From positions 1 to 6,904 of the forward strand of contig JANZZA010000691.1 of NCBI GenBank assembly GCA_026419655.1: a stretch of 6,904 nucleotides of DNA. Reading direction: 5' to 3'. Below, piece by piece: positions 1 to 5,765 of this stretch. The notes under the pieces are model-generated. The model made no database searches and was not told the origin of the DNA. It was given only the letters and a program-made list of their open reading frames with translations. The translations under genes were made by a program, and so were the position numbers. The stretch is from Armatimonadota bacterium. Lineage in GTDB: Bacteria > Armatimonadota > Zipacnadia > Zipacnadales > FEN-943. Every line of letters starts with the position of its first letter. The stretch's first letter is position 1.

Positions 1-86
1 TCCTCTGGCGGGTCGGGAGAGATGGTGACGGTAAGAAGGCCTTTTGCGTGGCCCGGACTGTTTCCTCCCGCGGGTCGGGAGAGATG
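1..86. repeat. Two-copy palindromic direct repeat
   Basis: Two 24-bp copies lie at 1-24 and 63-86, 62 bp apart start to start, and differ at two adjacent bases. They share the core GCGGGTCGGGAGAGATG. Copy 2 contains a perfect 6-bp stem (CTCCCG at 65-70, CGGGAG at 76-81) around a 5-nt loop; in copy 1 the mismatches weaken this stem. The first copy touches the window edge, so more copies may lie upstream. The look is that of a REP-like intergenic palindrome family; that is inference. A second small dyad follows at 96-113 (7 pairs including one G-T, 4-nt loop). Confidence 0.55.
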
Positions 87-124
87 AGCGGCTGCTTGTG
101 CGTGGGCGCGCAAAAGTGTAACCT

Positions 125-150
125 TATTATAGACGGCACCATTACCGAGG
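125..150 (+). promoter_or_regulatory. Weak -10 box and ribosome binding site for the aldo/keto reductase
   Basis: TATTAT at 125-130 matches the sigma70 -10 consensus at five of six bases and sits in the only AT-rich patch upstream of the reductase. No good -35 hexamer lies 16-18 bp upstream, so the promoter call is weak. GAGG at 147-150, 10 nt before the ATG at 161, is a plausible ribosome binding site and supports that start. An ATG at 154 lies in another frame and has no comparable support. Confidence 0.25.
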
Positions 151-160
151 GATATGAGCC

Positions 161-1093
161 ATGCGCCGAAGAGACTTTATCAAGGCGGGTTTATCCGGAG
201 CTTTGGCACTAATGGGAGGCGGCACCAGCGCGGCTCCGCTGTCCCAGCTTCCCACGCGGCCCCTTGGCCGCACCGGTCACCGTAGTTCCGTCGTTGCGCT
301 TGGGGGCATCGTGGTAGCCGGCGAAAGTCAGGAGTACGCCAACCGAATCGTGGACCATGCCCTGCGAAATGGGGTGAACCATGTAGATGTAGCGCCCACT
401 TATGGCGACGCCGAGATAAAGCTGGGCGAAGCTCTAAAGGGGCGCCGGCACCAGGTGTTTCTCGCCTGCAAAACTGTCCAGCGCACCCGCGAAGGCGCCG
501 AAAAAGAGCTACACGCCTCCCTGGAGCGCCTGCAGACGGACCACTTCGACCTCTATCAGTTTCACGGCCTGGACACGCCGGAAGACCTTGAGGTCGCCTT
601 TGGTTCAGGTGGGGCCCTAGAGGCTATGCTTGCCGCGCGCGAAAGGGGCCTAATCCGCCACATCGGCATGACGGGCCACAACCCAGATATCTTCTTTGCC
701 GCTCTCAAGCGCTTCCCGCTAGAAACGTGCATGTTCCCGATAAACTTTGTCCTGGCCCAGCACGGTGACTACGGCAAGCGGCTCATGGATGAGCTGGTCA
801 GGCGCGAGATAGGCATCATTGCCATCAAGCCAATCGCCGCCCGGCCTTGGCAAGAGGGAGAGTTCCGCCGCTGGCCCAAGTGCTGGTACAAACCCCTGGA
901 TGATGCCCGCCAGATAAGCCTCGCCGTCCGCTGGACACTGGAGCTACCAGTCACGACGATAATACCCTCCGGCCATCCTCAGCTCTTCGACAAGGCCTTG
1001 AGGGCAGCCCGCCGGGCTGCGCCGTTGACGCCCGAGGAGCGCGCGGAACTCAAAAGCTTGGCCTCCGCTCTTACACCCCTGTTCGGCGTGTGA
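161..1093 (+). CDS. Tat-exported aldo/keto reductase
   Basis: This 310-residue protein is a probable NAD(P)H-dependent oxidoreductase of the aldo/keto reductase superfamily, a TIM-barrel fold that reduces carbonyls to alcohols; its substrate cannot be told. The N-terminus has a twin-arginine motif (RRRDFIK, residues 2-8), a short hydrophobic stretch (about 9-20) and a small-residue site (TSAAP, 22-26) where signal peptidase could cut. This predicts folding with cofactor in the cytoplasm, then export. The catalytic tetrad can be read: Asp76 and Tyr81 in VDVAPTYGD, Lys104 in LACKT, His135 in YQFHGLD. The C-terminal part has a KCWYKPLDD segment (240-248) and a PVTTIIPSG cofactor-loop-like stretch (263-271). 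The barrel looks complete, and no C-terminal ferredoxin-type cysteine cluster follows, unlike some relatives. The ATG at 161 is chosen because it puts the Tat motif at the extreme N-terminus. The stop overlaps a possible small ORF. Family confidence is high; export is inferred from the motif. Confidence 0.93.
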   Translation: MRRRDFIKAGLSGALALMGGGTSAAPLSQLPTRPLGRTGHRSSVVALGGIVVAGESQEYANRIVDHALRNGVNHVDVAPTYGDAEIKLGEALKGRRHQVFLACKTVQRTREGAEKELHASLERLQTDHFDLYQFHGLDTPEDLEVAFGSGGALEAMLAARERGLIRHIGMTGHNPDIFFAALKRFPLETCMFPINFVLAQHGDYGKRLMDELVRREIGIIAIKPIAARPWQEGEFRRWPKCWYKPLDDARQISLAVRWTLELPVTTIIPSGHPQLFDKALRAARRAAPLTPEERAELKSLASALTPLFGV

Positions 1094-1221
1094 TGGCCGT
1101 GCAAAGCCCTTTTCCGCCGCGCGGCCGGCGTCGAAGCCCTGCCGCTGACGACGATCGCCACCCGGCCGTGCTCACAGAACAAAGAAAGTACACCCGGTGG
1201 GCCGACCAAGAAACGAAGTGA
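1093..1221 (+). CDS. Possible 42-residue small ORF overlapping the reductase stop
   Basis: I do not recognise this ORF. It starts at the ATG of a TGATG junction with the reductase stop, an arrangement common in translational coupling. It encodes 42 residues: a Pro/Arg-rich first half, then Asp-Asp-Asp, then a charged tail ending YTRWADQETK. It has no membrane segment, cysteine motif or known domain. No Shine-Dalgarno site precedes it, so translation would rely on reinitiation. It contains a 10-bp perfect palindrome (GCCGCGCGGC, 1116-1125). An ORF this short can arise by chance in GC-rich DNA, so the call rests mainly on the overlap. Confidence 0.22.
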   Translation: MAVQSPFPPRGRRRSPAADDDRHPAVLTEQRKYTRWADQETK

Positions 1222-1224
1222 CAT

Positions 1225-1250
1225 AAGGAGGCCGGGCGATGATCGTATAG
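1225..1250 (+). promoter_or_regulatory. Near-perfect Shine-Dalgarno site leading to a three-codon ORF
   Basis: AAGGAGG at 1225-1231 stands 7 nt before an ATG at 1239, which is ideal spacing. The frame reads Met-Ile-Val and stops at TAG (1248-1250). The next 55 codons after the TAG are open but show no recognisable protein. The start codon lies in the right arm of a long-range complementarity: 1230-1236 pairs with 1161-1167 (7 bp), and 1237-1240 pairs with 1154-1157 (4 bp). This could be the 5' stub of a decayed gene or a minimal regulatory ORF; the sequence does not decide. Confidence 0.35.
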
Positions 1251-1430
1251 ACTATCGTGTCCCCTAAAGAAGCCTTACTGAGTCTCACGACGCGACCTTT
1301 CGCACCCGCTCCCGAAGGAAACCCTCACGCGAGTGTTGCCAAACGCCCATCTCTATCCTGCCAAACACAGAAAGCAGTCCTCTTTGCATTGCCCGCGTGG
1401 TACTTGTTGGCCAAGTGAGGCCACACAAAA

Positions 1431-1470
1431 ACTGGCTATGAGATGGTCTCCTGATAGTGAGACGGCCAGT
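1431..1470. promoter_or_regulatory. Compound inverted repeat upstream of the activase promoter
   Basis: Outer arms ACTGGC (1431-1436) and GCCAGT (1465-1470) enclose inner arms GTCTC (1446-1450) and GAGAC (1459-1463) around an 8-nt loop. Both pairs are perfect and nested, with 9 nt between arms on the left side and 1 nt on the right. No T-run follows on either strand, so it is not a typical intrinsic terminator. The position, 15 bp before the candidate -35 box, would suit an operator or a structured RNA element. A simpler hairpin (TGGCC/GGCCA, 1408-1423) lies just upstream. No regulator can be named. Confidence 0.25.
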
Positions 1471-1485
1471 AGTGTTAGGAAGCAT

Positions 1486-1514
1486 TTGACGGACAGACCT
1501 TGTGTCGCTACCAT
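1486..1514 (+). promoter_or_regulatory. Candidate sigma70-type promoter for the activase-carB unit
   Basis: TTGACG (1486-1491, five of six to consensus) and TACCAT (1509-1514, four of six) are separated by 17 bp, the optimal spacing. Transcription would start near 1521, leaving about 17 nt before the ATG at 1538. The -10 box overlaps codons 3-5 of the longer GTG-start version of the activase, which favours the shorter protein. The match was found by eye and is unproven. Confidence 0.38.
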
Positions 1515-1537
1515 TCCCGGCGGGTTTTGCAGAGCTG

Positions 1538-2446
1538 ATGCGCGGACTCGTATTCGACATTCAGCGTTTCTCGATAAACGACGGCCCTGGCGTGCGCACA
1601 ACGGTTTTCTTCAAGGGCTGTCCCTTGCGGTGCTTCTGGTGCCATAACCCCGAATCGCAGGCCTTTTCCCCTGAGCTTGCTCGCTATGTGAACAAGTGCA
1701 TTTTCTGCGGAGCTTGCGCGGCTGCCTGTCCCCGAGGTGCGATAACAATTGACGGCCAAGATGGCTGGCGCATAGACCGTCGCGCATGCGACGTGTGCGG
1801 CCTGTGTGCGGAAGTCTGCCCGGCTGAAGCCCTGGTAGTTATTGGCCGGCTCATGAGCGTGGAGGATGTGTTGCGCGAGGTACTGGCAGACCGGCCCTTT
1901 TACGAAACTTCCGGCGGCGGTGCTACATTGTCGGGCGGGGAGCCGCTGGCCCAGGCAGACTTTGCTGAAGCACTGGTGCGGGCGATGAAGGCCGAGAAGC
2001 TCCATGTGGCCCTGGACACCAGCGGAGAAGCACCGTGGGACGCGCTTGTCCGCGTGGTCGGTGCTGGCGTGGACCTGGTGCTATACGACGTAAAGTCGCT
2101 CGACGAGCCGCGTCATCAGCAAGCCACCGGGGTTGGCTCGGCGCGGATAATGGCTAACCTTCGCAAGCTCCGCGCCGAGCAGCCGAACGTGGAGATTGTT
2201 GTGCGCCACCCGCTAGTACCTGGCTTCAACGACCGTTCCGAAGATTTCGCGGCCCTCGGCAAGCTCGCGGCGGAACTTGGCGTAGCCATCGAGGTACTGC
2301 CTTTCCATCCCTTGGGGCGGAGCAAATACGAAGCCCTGGGCAAGCCGAGGCCGCAGCAGAACATAGACCCTGACGCAGCGGCTGGCACGGCTCGGCGGGT
2401 GGTGGAATACCTGTTGGAGCGAGGCGTCGCTGCGTCCCTAGCATAG
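1538..2446 (+). CDS. Glycyl-radical enzyme activating protein (radical SAM)
   Basis: This 302-residue protein belongs to the PFL-activase-like radical SAM family. Such proteins cleave S-adenosylmethionine to a deoxyadenosyl radical and install the glycyl radical on a partner enzyme in the anaerobic cytoplasm. The SAM-cluster motif is Cys28-x3-Cys32-x2-Cys35 in KGCPLRCFWCHNPES. Two ferredoxin-like Cys-x2-Cys-x2-Cys-x3-Cys-Pro motifs follow (Cys54/57/60/64 and Cys84/87/90/94), which should bind two extra [4Fe-4S] clusters. Then come the SGGEPL SAM-binding motif (132-137) and DVKSLD (184-189). The double-cluster insert places it with activases of dehydratase, lyase or decarboxylase glycyl radical enzymes rather than the shorter pyruvate formate-lyase activase. 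Start: an in-frame GTG at 1502 would add 12 residues, but family members usually begin like MRGLVFDIQRFS, so I use the ATG at 1538. Its ribosome binding site is weak (AGAG at 1531-1534). No glycyl radical enzyme lies in the window. carB starts 28 bp downstream. Family sure; partner unknown. Confidence 0.93.
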   Translation: MRGLVFDIQRFSINDGPGVRTTVFFKGCPLRCFWCHNPESQAFSPELARYVNKCIFCGACAAACPRGAITIDGQDGWRIDRRACDVCGLCAEVCPAEALVVIGRLMSVEDVLREVLADRPFYETSGGGATLSGGEPLAQADFAEALVRAMKAEKLHVALDTSGEAPWDALVRVVGAGVDLVLYDVKSLDEPRHQQATGVGSARIMANLRKLRAEQPNVEIVVRHPLVPGFNDRSEDFAALGKLAAELGVAIEVLPFHPLGRSKYEALGKPRPQQNIDPDAAAGTARRVVEYLLERGVAASLA

Positions 2447-2460
2447 GGATGCGTGGAGGG

Positions 2461-2465
2461 AGGAG
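2461..2465 (+). promoter_or_regulatory. Ribosome binding site of carB
   Basis: AGGAG lies 9 nt before the ATG at 2475, within a purine-rich run from 2455 to 2473. It confirms the carB start, which also matches the usual MPKR N-terminus. The short 28-bp gap after the activase stop holds no terminator, so carB is probably co-transcribed with it. Confidence 0.7.
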
Positions 2466-2474
2466 CGAGGGAAT

Positions 2475-5400
2475 ATGCCAAAGCGCGACGATATTTCGAA
2501 GGTGCTAATAATAGGCTCTGGCCCCATCGTCATCGGCCAGGCCTGCGAGTTTGATTATTCCGGCACCCAGGCCTGCAAGGCTCTTAAAGAAGAAGGCATC
2601 GAGGTCATCCTCGTCAACTCTAACCCGGCCACGATCATGACCGACCCGGAAATGGCCGATCGTACCTACGTCGAGCCCCTGACGGTAGAAAGCGTAACGA
2701 GCGTTATCGAAAAGGAGCGGCCAGACGCCCTGTTGCCGACCCTGGGGGGCCAGACGGGCTTGAACCTGGCCCTGGCGCTTGCCGAGGCGGGCGTACTGGC
2801 CAGGTTCAACGTCCAGCTCATCGGCGCATCGCGGATGGCCATCCGTAAGGCCGAGGAACGAGAGCTTTTCAAGGACACTATGGTCCGCGCCGGTTTGGAC
2901 GTGCCCAAGAGTGGTTTCGCCAGCAACCTGCGCGAGGCCAGACGCATCGCAGAAGAAATAGGCTTTCCTGTTATCATTCGTCCCTCAGCCACTCTCGGCG
3001 GCACTGGCGGCGGCACAGCCTACAACATGCAGCAGCTTGAGGAATGTGCCGCGCGCGGCCTCGACGCCAGCCCAATGAACGAAATCCTCATCGAGGAATC
3101 CGTCATCGGCTGGAAAGAATACGAGCTCGAGGTAATGCGCGACCGCAAGGATAACGTGGTCATCGTCTGCCCCATCGAAAACCTCGACCCCATGGGCGTC
3201 CACACGGGAGACTCGATAACCGTCGCGCCAGCCCAGACCCTCACCGACCGCGAATATCAGATGATGCGCGACCAGGCTATCACGGTCATGCGAGAAATCG
3301 GGGTGGACACCGGCGGCAGCAATATCCAGTTTGCGGTGCATCCTAAGACCGGACGGATGGTAGTTATCGAGATGAACCCACGGGTTTCGCGGTCGTCGGC
3401 GCTGGCCTCAAAGGCCACGGGTTTCCCGATTGCCAAGATTGCCGCAAAGCTCGCCATCGGCTACACGCTCGATGAGCTGCCCAACGACATCACCCGCGAG
3501 ACGCCCGCGTGCTTCGAGCCGACGATAGATTATGTAGTCGTCAAGATACCCCGCTGGGCTTTTGAGAAGTTCCCTGGCGCCGACCCCACGCTCATGACGC
3601 AGATGAAGTCCGTCGGCGAGGTTATGGCCATCGGCCGCACCTTCAAGGAAGCATTGCAGAAGGCCTTGCGAGGACTGGAGATTGGCCGGTTCGGCCTGGG
3701 CGCCGACGGCAAGGGCAGCCATTACGACCGCATGCCCCCCGAAGAATTGCGCGCCGCTCTGCGCCAGCCTCATCCCGACCGACTCTTCCAGATACGTTCC
3801 GCCATGCGCAGCGGCTTCTCCGTCGAGGAGTTACACGAGCTAACCGGCATTGACCCATGGTTCCTCTGGCACTGCTACGACATTATCCGAATGCAAGACG
3901 ACCTGGCGCAGTACAACCCAAAGCGAGTTGGCGAAGAGGCAGAGCCAGGAGCTGGACTGAGGCGCCTGTCGGCGGAGAAGCTGCGCGAGGCAAAGCGCTG
4001 GGGCTTCTCAGACCGCCAGATAGCCGTGCTGGTAGGTGCCACCGACGACCAGGTCCGCCAGCGTCGAAAGGAGCTGAGAATCGAACCGACTGTCAAGCTC
4101 GTAGATACCTGCGCGGCGGAATTCGAGGCCTACACGCCTTACTACTATCTCACCTATGAGGAAGAGGACGAATTCCGCCCCAGCCAGAAGCCCAACGTCG
4201 TGATACTGGGCGCCGGCCCCAACCGCATCGGCCAGGGCATTGAGTTTGACTACTGCTGCGTCCACGGTGCCTTCGCCCTAAAAGAAGCTGGCTACGATGC
4301 CATCATGGTCAACTCCAACCCAGAGACCGTGTCCACAGACTACGACCCCTCGGACAAGCTTTACTTCGAGCCCTTGACCCTTGAGGACGTGCTCAACATC
4401 ACCGACAAGGAAAAACCTTATGGCGTCATAGTGCAGTTTGGTGGCCAGACGCCGCTGAATCTGGCCCTGGGTCTGCAGCGGCACGGCGTGCCTATACTGG
4501 GCACGCAACCGGAAATGATAGAGCGGGCCGAAAACAGAGAATTCTTCGCGGCGATGCTGCGACGCATTGGGGCACGCCAGCCGGCTAATGGTTCGGCCGT
4601 GACCGTCGGGGAAGCGGTGCGCGTTGCCAACGAAGTGGGCTATCCGGTGCTTGTGCGGCCCAGCTTCGTACTCGGCGGGCGGGCAATGGCCATCGTCTAC
4701 AACGACGACATGCTCCGCGACTACATGGAAGAGGCCGTCGAGGCAGCCCCCGATGCCCCAGTGCTGATAGACAAGTTTCTCGAAGACGCCATTGAGATAG
4801 ACGTAGATGCTGTCGCGGATGGGGAGCAGTGTGTGGTGGGCGGGATAATGGAGCACATCGAGGAGGCCGGGATTCACTCGGGCGACTCGGCCTGTGTACT
4901 GCCGCCCTTCAGCCTGGCGCCGGAACAGCTAGAGGAGATAATGCGCCAGACTAAGGCCCTGGCCCGCGAGCTTGAAGTACGCGGCCTCATGAACGTTCAG
5001 TACGCTATCAAGGGTGGCGAGCTCTACGTCCTGGAAGTCAATCCGAGAGCCTCGCGCACGGTGCCTTTCGTGTCGAAGGCTGTGGGCGTGCCCCTGGCCA
5101 AAGTGGCCACCCACGTTATGCTGGGCCGAAGCCTTAACGACCTGGGCTTCACCAGCGAAATCGAAACAGACCACACGGCGGTTAAGGTGCCGGTATTCCC
5201 CTTCAGCAAGTTCACGGGCATTGACTATCTGTTGGGGCCGGAAATGAAGTCCACAGGCGAGGTCATGGGGATAGACGACGACTTCGGTACGGCCTTCGCC
5301 AAAGCCTTCATTGCGGCAGGCAATGACCTGCCGCTCCGTGGCACCATCTTCTTGTCGGTGCGCAACGAGGATAAGCGCGACGCAATCTTCCTGGCAAAGC

Positions 5401-5765
5401 ATTTGCGACACCTGGGGTTCAACATAGTGGCCACCGAGGGCACGGCCCGGGCTCTGCGGCGGTCAGGCATCGAGGCCGAACAGATTGATCGCATTTCGGG
5501 GCCCAGCGGCCGCCTCAACGCCGTTGACCTCATCCGCCGCGGCCGCATCCAGCTTATCATCAACACCCCATCAGGCGCCGAGCCGCGTGCCGACATGCAG
5601 CGCATCCGCGCTGAGGCCTTACTCCACGGCGTGCCACAAATTACCACCATGGCCGGCGCCATGGTGGCTGCCCTGGCCATCGAGTCGCTTCAGGGCGGGC
5701 GGCTGGAAGTGCGGTCGCTCCAGGAATATCACCAGGTGGTGCGTGATGGCCTGCGGGCGCAGTAG
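2475..5765 (+). CDS. carB: Carbamoyl-phosphate synthase large subunit
   Basis: CarB makes carbamoyl phosphate from bicarbonate, two ATP and ammonia delivered by the glutaminase subunit CarA, feeding pyrimidine and arginine synthesis in the cytoplasm. The 1096 residues (E. coli: 1073) show the full order of domains. The first ATP-grasp half (about 1-400) has Arg129, Arg169, Glu215, Glu299, Asn301 and Arg303 at the same positions as E. coli. An oligomerisation domain follows (about 404-565). The second ATP-grasp half (about 570-950) has Arg728, Glu854, Asn856 and Arg858. A C-terminal MGS-like allosteric domain spans about 953-1085. The two halves show the old internal duplication, for example VNSNP at 47-51 and 612-616. 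By my alignment the UMP-site residues Lys967, Thr987, Thr990 and Asn1030 are kept, but E. coli Lys993 becomes Arg and Thr1017 becomes Pro. Ornithine-site Glu783 and Asp791 are kept (796, 804), while Glu892 becomes Val905. No carA is adjacent. The reading frame is intact. Confidence 0.98.
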   Translation: MPKRDDISKVLIIGSGPIVIGQACEFDYSGTQACKALKEEGIEVILVNSNPATIMTDPEMADRTYVEPLTVESVTSVIEKERPDALLPTLGGQTGLNLALALAEAGVLARFNVQLIGASRMAIRKAEERELFKDTMVRAGLDVPKSGFASNLREARRIAEEIGFPVIIRPSATLGGTGGGTAYNMQQLEECAARGLDASPMNEILIEESVIGWKEYELEVMRDRKDNVVIVCPIENLDPMGVHTGDSITVAPAQTLTDREYQMMRDQAITVMREIGVDTGGSNIQFAVHPKTGRMVVIEMNPRVSRSSALASKATGFPIAKIAAKLAIGYTLDELPNDITRETPACFEPTIDYVVVKIPRWAFEKFPGADPTLMTQMKSVGEVMAIGRTFKEALQKALRGLEIGRFGLGADGKGSHYDRMPPEELRAALRQPHPDRLFQIRSAMRSGFSVEELHELTGIDPWFLWHCYDIIRMQDDLAQYNPKRVGEEAEPGAGLRRLSAEKLREAKRWGFSDRQIAVLVGATDDQVRQRRKELRIEPTVKLVDTCAAEFEAYTPYYYLTYEEEDEFRPSQKPNVVILGAGPNRIGQGIEFDYCCVHGAFALKEAGYDAIMVNSNPETVSTDYDPSDKLYFEPLTLEDVLNITDKEKPYGVIVQFGGQTPLNLALGLQRHGVPILGTQPEMIERAENREFFAAMLRRIGARQPANGSAVTVGEAVRVANEVGYPVLVRPSFVLGGRAMAIVYNDDMLRDYMEEAVEAAPDAPVLIDKFLEDAIEIDVDAVADGEQCVVGGIMEHIEEAGIHSGDSACVLPPFSLAPEQLEEIMRQTKALARELEVRGLMNVQYAIKGGELYVLEVNPRASRTVPFVSKAVGVPLAKVATHVMLGRSLNDLGFTSEIETDHTAVKVPVFPFSKFTGIDYLLGPEMKSTGEVMGIDDDFGTAFAKAFIAAGNDLPLRGTIFLSVRNEDKRDAIFLAKHLRHLGFNIVATEGTARALRRSGIEAEQIDRISGPSGRLNAVDLIRRGRIQLIINTPSGAEPRADMQRIRAEALLHGVPQITTMAGAMVAALAIESLQGGRLEVRSLQEYHQVVRDGLRAQ
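5644..5667. repeat. Strong 10-bp-stem hairpin within carB
   Basis: Perfect inverted arms CCACCATGGC (5644-5653) and GCCATGGTGG (5658-5667) flank a CGGC loop. The arms encode Thr-Met-Ala and Ala-Met-Val around a Gly in the allosteric domain, so the symmetry may simply follow from the residues TMAGAMV. It lies about 80 nt before the start of the overlapping downstream gene and has no following T-run, so it is not a standard terminator. Confidence 0.5.
5734..5739 (+). promoter_or_regulatory. Internal ribosome binding site for the membrane protein
   Basis: AGGTGG, one mismatch from AGGAGG, lies inside carB and 6 nt before the ATG at 5746. This spacing decides the start of the overlapping gene. 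A GTG at 5743 in the same frame is an alternative only one codon longer. Confidence 0.5.

Larger units (their letters stand above)
1094..1537. other. Gene-poor interval with SD-led stub and dyad symmetries
   Basis: Apart from the doubtful small ORF at its left end, this interval of about 440 bp has no reading frame with recognisable protein similarity. Open frames across 1285-1647 on either strand carry no known motif and run into the activase gene, so they look incidental. I see no tRNA T-loop signature, riboswitch core or rRNA-like sequence. The stretch contains a strong Shine-Dalgarno site with a three-codon ORF (1225-1250), a TGGCC/GGCCA hairpin (1408-1423), a compound dyad (1431-1470) and a promoter-like pair (1486-1514). 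The right half looks less GC-rich than the flanking genes. It may be a long regulatory leader or the remains of a lost gene. Confidence 0.4.

Noticed and set aside
1..86. CRISPR array
   Set aside because: Only two copies are present, the repeat is short (24 bp) and imperfect, no third unit appears at the 62-bp period, and there are no cas genes in the window.
979..1224. An 81-codon open frame on the - strand over the reductase end
   Set aside because: It is mostly antisense to the reductase and shows no motif or ribosome binding site.
1248..1250. TAG as an in-frame pyrrolysine codon
   Set aside because: The frame after the TAG has no recognisable protein and ends by about 1418, and nothing else in the window suggests stop-codon recoding.
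1502..1537. GTG start giving a 12-residue longer activase
   Set aside because: The extra residues are not typical of the family, there is no good ribosome binding site, and the candidate -10 box lies within this stretch. It cannot be fully excluded.
1285..1647. Open frames on both strands over the gene-poor interval (1285-1560 and 1353-1601 on -, 1333-1647 on +)
   Set aside because: None gives a recognisable product, and all overlap the well-supported activase N-terminus. They mutually exclude each other and look incidental.
4278..4877. A 199-codon open frame on the - strand inside carB, with several others antisense to carB
   Set aside because: They are mirror frames of a strongly conserved carB coding sequence. 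Their His/Arg/Val-rich products match no family.
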